This document shows, one piece after another, positions 10,873 through 18,060 of a stretch of DNA of 64,000 nt (the stretch's first letter is position 1; each line of letters begins with the position of its first letter). The notes beneath the pieces are model-generated. The model was not told the origin of the DNA. It searched no databases and saw only the letters and a program-made list of their open reading frames with translations. Where the stretch lies: the NCBI RefSeq assembly GCF_014251595.1, contig NZ_CP059192.1, forward strand, positions 45,399-109,398. The letters run 5' to 3'. Source of the stretch: Blattabacterium cuenoti. GTDB taxonomy: Bacteria; Bacteroidota; Bacteroidia; Flavobacteriales; Blattabacteriaceae. A program made the translations under genes and the position numbers.

Positions 10873-12099
10873 ATGATAATACAGGTAAAAGTACCTTCAC
10901 CAGGAGAATCAATTACAGAAGTAGAAGTTTCCACATGGCTCGTTAAAAATGGAGATTATGTTCATAAAGGTCAAACAATAGCAGAAATAGATTCCGATAA
11001 AGCCACTTTAGAAATTTCTGCAGAAGATGATGGTATAATAACTTTAATGGTGGAAAAAGGAGAAAGAGTCCGAGTAGGAAATGTTTTATGTATTATCGAT
11101 TCTTCCAAAAAAGAAAAATTTACAAAAAAATATCAAGATAATATCGTTCATGATCATAAAAAAAAAGATAATCTTGAAAAAAAATATTCTCTTAAAATAC
11201 CTTCACCTGCTTCAAAAAAAATTTTGAAGGAAAAACATATTCCTATAGAATCTATTCAAGGAACAGGAAAACATGGTAGAATTACAAAAAAAGATTGCAT
11301 CTTTCATTTAGAAAAAATAGAAAAAAATGAAATTCCATTTTTTCCTAATGAACCTGTTACAATGTATAGATCACAAACAAAAACCACACTTTCTTCTCTC
11401 AGAAGAAAACTTTCTAAGAGGTTAGTTGATGCCAAGAATCAAACTGCATCTCTTACCACATTTAATGAAGTCGATATGCAGGAAATTTTTTTAATTAGAA
11501 AAAAATATAAAGATATTTTTAAAAAAAAACATGGAGTTAATTTAGGTTTTATGTCTTTTTTCACTATGTCTTGTGTAAGAGCTCTGAAACTTTATCCAGA
11601 TATCAATGCTATGATTAGTGGAGAAGAAAAAATTAATTTTGAATATTATGACATTAGTATTGCGATATCTGGTCCCAAAGGATTAATAGTTCCCGTAATT
11701 AGAAATACCGAACATTTATCATTTCGAGGAATAGAACAAGAAATATACAAATTATCAACACGGGTTCATAATGGGACAATTTCTATAGATGAAATGACAG
11801 GAGGAACTTTTACCATTACTAATGGAGGAGTTTTTGGATCTATGTTATCGACTCCTATTATCAATCCACCACAAAGTGCCATATTAGGAATGCATAAAAT
11901 TATGGAAAGACCTGTTGTCATTAATGAATCCATTGAAATACGTCCTATGATGTATTTGGCATTATCTTATGATCATAGAATAATTGACGGAAGAGAATCT
12001 GTAGGATTTTTAGTATCTGTCAAAGAATCTATAGAAAACCCCATAAAATTTTTGATGGGAGGAAGTGAAAAAAATATTTATAAAAAATTAGAATTATAA
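10873..12099 (+). CDS. sucB: Dihydrolipoyllysine succinyltransferase (E2 of 2-oxoglutarate dehydrogenase)
   Basis: The 408 residues show the E2 layout: one N-terminal lipoyl domain (EIDSDKATLEISA, lipoylated Lys near residue 43), a basic linker, a short E1/E3-binding domain (ASKKILKEKHIPIESIQGTGKHGRITKKD, read in two parts near residues 110-140), and a C-terminal catalytic domain ending in the conserved YDHRIIDGRES. The catalytic His and Asp are intact. Together with SucA it makes succinyl-CoA, which SucC (15.3 kb) helps convert to succinate. It probably shares the sucA promoter. Confidence 0.97.
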   Translation: MIIQVKVPSPGESITEVEVSTWLVKNGDYVHKGQTIAEIDSDKATLEISAEDDGIITLMVEKGERVRVGNVLCIIDSSKKEKFTKKYQDNIVHDHKKKDNLEKKYSLKIPSPASKKILKEKHIPIESIQGTGKHGRITKKDCIFHLEKIEKNEIPFFPNEPVTMYRSQTKTTLSSLRRKLSKRLVDAKNQTASLTTFNEVDMQEIFLIRKKYKDIFKKKHGVNLGFMSFFTMSCVRALKLYPDINAMISGEEKINFEYYDISIAISGPKGLIVPVIRNTEHLSFRGIEQEIYKLSTRVHNGTISIDEMTGGTFTITNGGVFGSMLSTPIINPPQSAILGMHKIMERPVVINESIEIRPMMYLALSYDHRIIDGRESVGFLVSVKESIENPIKFLMGGSEKNIYKKLEL

Positions 12100-12146
12100 A
12101 AATCAAGATTTATAAAGATTAAAAAAATAGAACATTAAATTTTTTT

Positions 12147-13262
12147 ATGAAAAAAATTTTTATCATTTTTTTTTCTTTGGTTATTTTATTAGGAGGAGTA
12201 AAAAAACAACCTCATAAAGAAAAAATAATAATAAAAGAAGATAAATTACATTTCAAAAAACCTATTAACATTATTTTTATGTTACCTTTATTTTTGAGTT
12301 CTACAGAAATAAGTCAGGAAAATAAAAAATTAAGTGATAATGCTTTATCTTTTTATCTTGGATCTAAAACAGCTATTGATTTTATTCTTTTCTTTCAAAA
12401 GAAAGAAAAAATAAATATTAAAATATTTGACACTAAAAATGAAAAAAAAAGGATTACAAACTTTATTAGTTCATATGATTTATCTAAAATTCATGCTATT
12501 ATAGGTCCTTTTTTTCGTTCTTCTTTAGAAGAAGTTGCCAAAAAAAACAATAAAATCCCTATTATTTCTCCTTTTATATCTTCTGATTATTTAAATTTTT
12601 ATCCTAATATTATTCAAGCTGAAACACAAGATATTTATCTAATAGAACCTATTTTGGATGAAATTAAAATTCATCATAAAAAAAACAAAATAAAAATTTT
12701 GTATCTATTAGGAGAAGAACCATCCCAAAAAATAAAAAATTTTATAAAAAAACAATTATTACAATGTAATCATCATTTTAAAATTTTTTATTTGAAAAAT
12801 AATTTCTATAATATTAAAAAAAATATACCTTTTTTTGCAATTTTTTTAGGAGGAGATCCTATTTTAGGAAAAGAATTTATTGAATTAATTAAAGGGGTTC
12901 CTGTCAAAAAAATTATTCCTTTTGGAATAGGTTATAATCATGTTTACTATCAGAATTTATCCTTATTAAAAGAACATAAATTTTTATTTACAACTAAATA
13001 TCATTTTAGTCAAAATGACCAAAATAAAAGAAAAATGTTTTTTTTTATTAGGAAAAAACTGGGAAATCATTTAAACAAATACCAATTATTAGGATTTGAT
13101 TTATCTTGTGATATATTATATAGACTTATTGAAAATCATAATTTATTTGAAATCATAGATAAAAGACCTTTTTCAGGATTGGTAAGCAAATATAAATATG
13201 AAAAAATTTCTGATACAGAAGGATATATAAATAGAGGATTATGGGTTATTCGTTTATATTAG
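12147..13262 (+). CDS. Periplasmic-binding-like (type 1 PBP fold) exported protein
   Basis: The 371-residue protein has an N-terminal hydrophobic segment (residues 4-18) followed by a sequence resembling receptor-type periplasmic binding domains: an opening strand (INIIFMLPLF), IHAIIGPFFRSSLEEVA near residue 119 and KIPIISPF. Free-living Flavobacteria carry related proteins with LysM domains; no LysM repeat is visible here. The segment ILLGGVKK looks like a lipobox whose Cys has become Val, so it may be secreted or membrane-anchored by its signal rather than lipidated. No transporter subunits are adjacent. The gene ends in a 4-base convergent overlap with the next. Function unknown; the fold call is tentative. 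Confidence 0.6.
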   Translation: MKKIFIIFFSLVILLGGVKKQPHKEKIIIKEDKLHFKKPINIIFMLPLFLSSTEISQENKKLSDNALSFYLGSKTAIDFILFFQKKEKINIKIFDTKNEKKRITNFISSYDLSKIHAIIGPFFRSSLEEVAKKNNKIPIISPFISSDYLNFYPNIIQAETQDIYLIEPILDEIKIHHKKNKIKILYLLGEEPSQKIKNFIKKQLLQCNHHFKIFYLKNNFYNIKKNIPFFAIFLGGDPILGKEFIELIKGVPVKKIIPFGIGYNHVYYQNLSLLKEHKFLFTTKYHFSQNDQNKRKMFFFIRKKLGNHLNKYQLLGFDLSCDILYRLIENHNLFEIIDKRPFSGLVSKYKYEKISDTEGYINRGLWVIRLY

Positions 13263-13819
13263 AATTTTTTTCTAATATAAGGATTCGGTTTGTTGATATT
13301 TCCTATGTTTATTTTTTTCATTTGTATTTTTATGATTTGAATTTGTTCATGTAATAAACCAGAAATATCCATTTTTTTTGCTTCTAACAATAAATTTTCA
13401 GCTCTTTTTTTATTTCCTTTTGATAACGATACTATCGCTAAATTTAGTTTAGCAATAGCTATATTTTGTTTAAATTTTAATCCCGAATCTAAAGCTTTCT
13501 GCATATAATTTTCTGATTTAAAAATATTATTTTCTGAATACAAAATTCCATTCAAAAAATAATAATAAGCCATTTGATTTTTAGTTAATTGTAATTTAGG
13601 ATATTTAATGTATCCTAAATATTTTTTGAATCCTTTCATATCCTTTTTTTGTATTTTAAAAAAAGCTAATAATAAAAATTCATTTCTAAAAATAAAAAAA
13701 ATAGGAATTAAACTCAATAGAAGAAAGATATATCCATATAAATAATTTTTGTTTAAAAATGATAAAACAGATCCTAAAAAGATGAACATGGATAATCCCA
13801 TTTTTGAATATTTACTCAT
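13259..13819 (-). CDS. Small membrane protein with TPR-like repeats
   Basis: I do not recognise a named family. The 186-residue protein has two N-terminal hydrophobic segments (about residues 9-20 and 27-45), then helical repeats resembling tetratricopeptide repeats: NQMAYYYFLNGILYSENN, KSENYMQKALDSG and NLAIVSLSKGNKKRAENLL. This suggests a membrane-anchored scaffold exposed on one side. Its start overlaps the end of the following esterase gene by 8 bases, so the two are likely translated from one leftward transcript with the LolD-like gene. Confidence 0.65.
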   Translation of the reverse strand: MSKYSKMGLSMFIFLGSVLSFLNKNYLYGYIFLLLSLIPIFFIFRNEFLLLAFFKIQKKDMKGFKKYLGYIKYPKLQLTKNQMAYYYFLNGILYSENNIFKSENYMQKALDSGLKFKQNIAIAKLNLAIVSLSKGNKKRAENLLLEAKKMDISGLLHEQIQIIKIQMKKINIGNINKPNPYIRKKF

Positions 13820-14480
13820 AATTTACGGAATCAATATGTTTTTCTCTAATCCAATTCATAAGATCTTGATAATTTTTATAACATAAAGTATGTCCAGATT
13901 CATATTCTTTGTAAAATAAAGAAAATATTTTCTTTTTTTTTATAAATTTCAATCCTTCTTTTGCCCAATTTATAGGAATTATGGGATCATATTTTCCATG
14001 AGATATAAAAAATTCTAAATCGTATAAATGATTAATTTTTTGGGGTAATATGCGATGTTCTAAATATCCACTTAAAGCGATTACTTTTTTTATTTTATCA
14101 TGATTTTTTAATGCTATCGCATAACTTAAAATTGCTCCTTGACTAAATCCACATATCCATATTGGATTTTTTTTTAATTGATACTCTTTTATGGCTTCAT
14201 GTATAAAAAACGATATTTTTTCAATAGTATTTTTGGCTTGCATGATATTAATAAAATTTTTTTTATTATCAAAATCTATATCATACCAAGAATATTTATT
14301 GACCCCAATAGAATATATACCTTGTATCCCAATTAGAAAAAAATCTTTAGGTATCTCTTCTTGAAGAGAAAAAAGATCTTTTTCATTACTACCATATCCG
14401 TGAATCATTAAAAATAAAGTATTTCCATTTACAGATTTCTTTATAATATGTTTAATAGAAAGTTGATTTTTTAAAATCAT
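13812..14480 (-). CDS. Alpha/beta hydrolase, carboxylesterase/phospholipase family
   Basis: The 222-residue protein fits the YpfH/carboxylesterase-2 type. It shows an oxyanion-side motif MIHGYGSNEKD near residue 26, the nucleophile elbow GFSQGAILSYA with Ser near residue 115, the acid in SHGKYDPIIP, and the catalytic His in SGHTLCY near residue 199. The complete triad implies an active serine esterase acting on short acyl esters or lysophospholipids. No signal peptide is visible, so it is probably cytoplasmic. Substrate is not deducible. It sits 9 bases downstream of the LolD-like gene. Confidence 0.85.
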   Translation of the reverse strand: MILKNQLSIKHIIKKSVNGNTLFLMIHGYGSNEKDLFSLQEEIPKDFFLIGIQGIYSIGVNKYSWYDIDFDNKKNFINIMQAKNTIEKISFFIHEAIKEYQLKKNPIWICGFSQGAILSYAIALKNHDKIKKVIALSGYLEHRILPQKINHLYDLEFFISHGKYDPIIPINWAKEGLKFIKKKKIFSLFYKEYESGHTLCYKNYQDLMNWIREKHIDSVNYE

Positions 14481-14489
14481 AGAATATTT

Positions 14490-15161
14490 TTATTTATGAA
14501 TTTTGTGTATTCTTCCATTTTCTATTTTCAGTTTTTCATCCGCCATATTGGCTAATTGAAGATTATGAGTGACGATTAAAAAAGTTTGTTTTAATTGATA
14601 ATTAAGTAAAGAAAAAAAATTATGTAATTTTTCCGCATTTTTTACATCTAAATTACCAGAAGGTTCATCCGCAAAAATAATTTTGGGATCATTGATCAAT
14701 GCTCTAGCTACGGATAATCTTTGTTTTTGACCCCCAGATAATTCTTCTATTTTATAATTTTCATATTTAGATAAATCTAAGTTTTTTAATAAATCTTTAG
14801 CTTTTTTTTTCACATATTTTTTATTTTTTTTGATAAACCCTGGTAAACAAATGTTTTCTAATACAGTAAATTCAGGAAAAAGTTGAGGTGTTTGAAAAAT
14901 AAAACCTATTTCTTGATTTCTCAAAATAGAAAGCTCTTTATCTTTCATAGATAATATATCTTTTTTGTTAATTTTTATAACCGTTTTTTTTTTATTTATA
15001 GTCGGTTTTTCTAAAGTACCTAAAATATGTAATAAAGTACTTTTACCAGCTCCTGATTCTCCTAAAATACACACAATATTTCCTTCTTTTACCGTTATGT
15101 TTATTCCTCTCAAAACTTCATCTTTTCCAAAAGATTTATAAATATTTTTTGCCTGGATCAT
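14490..15161 (-). CDS. lolD: ABC transporter ATP-binding protein, LolD-like
   Basis: The 223 residues carry a Walker A (GESGAGKST near residue 34), a Q-loop (FIFQTPQLFPEFT), the ABC signature LSGGQKQR near residue 142, Walker B (IIFADEPSG) and an H-loop (IVTHN). Length and sequence fit the MacB/LolD subfamily; in lipoprotein export LolD powers release of outer-membrane lipoproteins by LolC/E. The permease is not next to it and must lie elsewhere. It is the first gene of a three-gene leftward group and is divergent from sucC. The LolD assignment is by similarity and context; a FtsE/MacB-like role is possible. Confidence 0.85.
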   Translation of the reverse strand: MIQAKNIYKSFGKDEVLRGINITVKEGNIVCILGESGAGKSTLLHILGTLEKPTINKKKTVIKINKKDILSMKDKELSILRNQEIGFIFQTPQLFPEFTVLENICLPGFIKKNKKYVKKKAKDLLKNLDLSKYENYKIEELSGGQKQRLSVARALINDPKIIFADEPSGNLDVKNAEKLHNFFSLLNYQLKQTFLIVTHNLQLANMADEKLKIENGRIHKIHK

Positions 15162-15184
15162 TTTATTGTAAATTTAAAATTCTT

Positions 15185-15260
15185 CTTTCTAAGAAACTAA
15201 ATTAGAAAGATAAAAAAATGTTTAAATAATTTTAGTTTAAATTTACTTTAAAAATTATTT
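15185..15260. repeat. Two inverted repeats in the lolD/sucC divergent spacer
   Basis: The 102-bp divergent spacer holds two perfect inverted repeats: CTTTCTAA at 15185-15192 with TTAGAAAG at 15202-15209 (9-nt loop), and AAATAATTTT at 15224-15233 with AAAATTATTT at 15251-15260, ending 3 bases before the sucC start. No TAnnTTTG box was found on either strand, so these may be operator or mRNA-structure elements. The second is AT-only and could arise by chance. Confidence 0.4.
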
Positions 15261-15263
15261 TCA

Positions 15264-16463
15264 ATGAATTTACATGAATACCAAGGTCGAGAAATATTGA
15301 ATTCATTTTCAATTCAGGTTCCTGATGGAATGATTGCCTCTTCTCCTGAAGAAGCTGTAGAAATAGCTAAAATTCTTTTTAAAAAAATTAAAAAAAATTC
15401 TTTAGTTATTAAAGCTCAAATTCATGCTGGAGGACGAGGAAAAGCTGGAGGTATTCAAATAGCAAAAAATTTGGATGAGGTTTATGAAAAGTCAAAAAAT
15501 ATTTTAGGAAAATATCTCATAACCCCCCAAACTTCTAGAAAAGGAAAATTGGTTCGTAAAATTTTGTTATCTGAAGATGTTTATTTTTATGAACCAAGTC
15601 CTCCCATTGAGTATTATTTATCCATATTATTAAATCGAGATATAGAAAAAAATATGATTCTTTATTCAAAAGAAGGAGGAGTTAACATAGAAGATCTTTC
15701 AAATAAAATATACAGAGAAGTCATAGATCCGATATTAGGGATTCAATTATTTCAAACAAAAAAAATTGGTTTCAATTTAGGTTTAGAAATAACCGAAAAT
15801 GATAAATCTTTAAAAAATTTTAGTCTTTTTTTATTTTCACTTTATAAAGCTTACATTAATTGCGATGCTTTATTATTAGAAATTAATCCTTTGATTAAAA
15901 CATTTAATCAACAATTTATTCCAGTTGATATAAAAATTGTTTTGGATGATAACGCTTTATTTCGTCATAAAAAATACGATTTGATACATGATCAAGATGA
16001 TGTTAATATAATTGAACAAAAAGCAGCTAATGTCAAATTAAATTTTTTAAAATTAGAAGGAAATGTGGGATGTATGGTAAATGGAGCTGGATTAGCAATG
16101 GCGACTATGGATATGATTAAATCTTGTGGAGGAGTTCCGGCTAATTTTTTAGATATAGGAGGATCAGCAGATCAAAAACGTGTAGAAAAAGCTTTTGATT
16201 TAATATTAAAGGATAAATCTGTTAAAACAATATTAATCAATATATTTGGAGGAATTGTACGTTGTGATACCGTTGCAGAAGGTATTATTAATTATTTTTC
16301 TAAAATTGATCAAAATATTGAAATTCCCATTGTTGTTCGTTTACAAGGGACAAATGAAAAAGTAGCAAAAAAACTAATTCAAAAAAGTTTATTACCTATT
16401 TATTTTACTGATTCTTTGAAAGAAGCAGCAGATAAAATACAAGAAATTTTGCATCTAAAATAA
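15264..16463 (+). CDS. sucC: Succinyl-CoA synthetase beta subunit
   Basis: The 399 residues are full length. The ATP-grasp domain is N-terminal (NLHEYQGREIL; IKAQIHAGGRGKAGG near residue 51; LEINPL near residue 212), and the CoA-ligase domain is C-terminal (MVNGAGLAMATMD; NFLDIGGSAD; NIFGGIVRCD). SucC pairs with SucD to convert succinyl-CoA to succinate with formation of ATP or GTP. sucD is not adjacent, so the pair is split in this genome, as sucC is also separate from sucAB by 3 kb. dnaX follows 14 bases later. Confidence 0.97.
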   Translation: MNLHEYQGREILNSFSIQVPDGMIASSPEEAVEIAKILFKKIKKNSLVIKAQIHAGGRGKAGGIQIAKNLDEVYEKSKNILGKYLITPQTSRKGKLVRKILLSEDVYFYEPSPPIEYYLSILLNRDIEKNMILYSKEGGVNIEDLSNKIYREVIDPILGIQLFQTKKIGFNLGLEITENDKSLKNFSLFLFSLYKAYINCDALLLEINPLIKTFNQQFIPVDIKIVLDDNALFRHKKYDLIHDQDDVNIIEQKAANVKLNFLKLEGNVGCMVNGAGLAMATMDMIKSCGGVPANFLDIGGSADQKRVEKAFDLILKDKSVKTILINIFGGIVRCDTVAEGIINYFSKIDQNIEIPIVVRLQGTNEKVAKKLIQKSLLPIYFTDSLKEAADKIQEILHLK

Positions 16464-16477
16464 GATTTATTGATTTT

Positions 16478-17920
16478 ATGAATAAAATTTTTTCTGTATT
16501 ATCTGAAAAATATCAACCTTTAAAATGGCATGAAGTAATAGGACAAAATGATATAATTTTTATTATAAAAAAAGCAATACAAGAAAATCGTTTATCCAAA
16601 ATTTTATTTTTTTATGGTCCTGAAGGAGTAGGAAAAAATACATGTGCACGAATTTTATCAAATGAATTAAATTCTTTTTCAAAATTCGAAAATTATTATT
16701 CGAACAGATTTGAATTCAATGGAGTTTTAAATGATTCATTAAAAAATCTTGATAAGATTATCAATAAATCTCGTGTTGTTCCTAAAATAGGAAAATATTA
16801 TGTATTTATTATTAATGATATACATATGTTTTCTCAATACTTTTTCAATTTTTTTATAAGATTCATAGAAGAAAAACATCCGCATATATTATTTATTTTT
16901 TGTGGAACAGAAGAAAGAAAAATTCCAAAATTAATTTTATCACGTTGTCAAGTTTATGATTTTAAAAGCATTTCTGCAAAAGAAATTTTTTTCTATTTGA
17001 AAATGATTGCGGAAAAAGAAAATATAAAAATAGAAAATGAAGCGTTATTGATTTTATCAAAATATGTCAAAGGTTCTATTGGAAAAGCTATTTATTTATT
17101 TGATAAATTAATTTTATGTAATAATTATAAAATATCAAAAGAATTTATAATTCAAAAATTAGGAATTATTGATATAAAATACTATTTTGAAATAGTAGAT
17201 TATCTTTTAGATCAAAAAATTCATAAAATATTTATTTTATTAGATAAAATTTTACAAGAAAAAATTGATTTTTATGATTTAATTATAGGTTTAACCAAAC
17301 ATTTTAGAAATTTATTTTTATCTAAAAATCATGAAACAATTTCTATTCTAAAATTTAGAAAAGAGGTAATGTTTTCTTATATATCACAATCAAAAAAAAT
17401 ATCCTATTTTTTTTTAACAAATGCTTTGAATATTTGTCTTAAATTGAAAAAAGAATATGAAAAATTTAATCGAAATTGTAGATTAACAATTGAAATTTGT
17501 TTCATACAGTTGGCGTATTTATTTGATCATTATAAAAATAAAAATTCTTCTTTTATGGAAGAGAAAAAAAAAAATGAAAAAATTCAATTTTTAAAAAAAA
17601 CTTGGATCAAGTTTGTACAGAAATTTTCTGTAAAAAAAAGCACTATTTATTTATATTTTTTGAAAAATGAAATACAGTTTCAAATAAAAAAAAATAAAAT
17701 ATTTTTTTTTGTTCCATCTAAATTAGTGGATCATAATTTTTTATTAATTCAAACACATTTTTTTAAATATTTTAAAGAAAAATTTAATAATCCACATTTA
17801 GAATTTGAAATTGTGAATAAGAATTCAAGTATAATAGAGCAATATTATCTTTTATATCATAAAAATAAATTAGTAGAAACATTAATAGAACGATTGAATT
17901 TAAAAATTTCTTCTTCTTAG
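16478..17920 (+). CDS. dnaX: DNA polymerase III subunit gamma/tau, degenerate ATPase
   Basis: The 480 residues align with DnaX: EKYQPLKWHEVIGQ at the start, FYGPEGVGKNTCARIL near residue 47, PKIGKYYVFIINDIHMFS near 102, and a conserved LSRCQVYDF near 150. DnaX loads the sliding clamp and ties polymerase to helicase. Three normal features are altered. Walker A reads GKN (Asn54) where Thr or Ser normally binds Mg-ATP. Walker B reads IIND rather than IIDE. The zinc module with four cysteines, normally between these motifs, is gone. The C-terminal region is short and lysine-rich. An A11 run occurs at 17564-17574. It may be a loader with reduced ATP use; identity is secure, activity is not. Confidence 0.9.
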   Translation: MNKIFSVLSEKYQPLKWHEVIGQNDIIFIIKKAIQENRLSKILFFYGPEGVGKNTCARILSNELNSFSKFENYYSNRFEFNGVLNDSLKNLDKIINKSRVVPKIGKYYVFIINDIHMFSQYFFNFFIRFIEEKHPHILFIFCGTEERKIPKLILSRCQVYDFKSISAKEIFFYLKMIAEKENIKIENEALLILSKYVKGSIGKAIYLFDKLILCNNYKISKEFIIQKLGIIDIKYYFEIVDYLLDQKIHKIFILLDKILQEKIDFYDLIIGLTKHFRNLFLSKNHETISILKFRKEVMFSYISQSKKISYFFLTNALNICLKLKKEYEKFNRNCRLTIEICFIQLAYLFDHYKNKNSSFMEEKKKNEKIQFLKKTWIKFVQKFSVKKSTIYLYFLKNEIQFQIKKNKIFFFVPSKLVDHNFLLIQTHFFKYFKEKFNNPHLEFEIVNKNSSIIEQYYLLYHKNKLVETLIERLNLKISSS

Positions 17921-17971
17921 ATAAGACAAAAAAAAGAAAAAATTTTTATAAACGATTTTTTTTGCATAATA

Positions 17972-18003
17972 TTTCTATTCAAACTACTACTAGTTTGTAG
18001 AAA
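17972..18003. promoter_or_regulatory. Hairpin/palindrome between dnaX and clpC
   Basis: A two-part stem of 13 bp: TTTCTA (17972-17977) with TAGAAA (17998-18003), and CAAACTA (17980-17986) with TAGTTTG (17991-17997), around a CTAC loop with a 2-nt bulge on the left. No T-run follows directly, so it is a weak terminator; it could be an operator or 5' UTR structure for clpC. It does not match the CIRCE element. Confidence 0.5.
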
Positions 18004-18060
18004 TAAAAGAAATATTTTATCTTTTTTTTATTTATAAAATATTTTTAATGATTTTAATTT

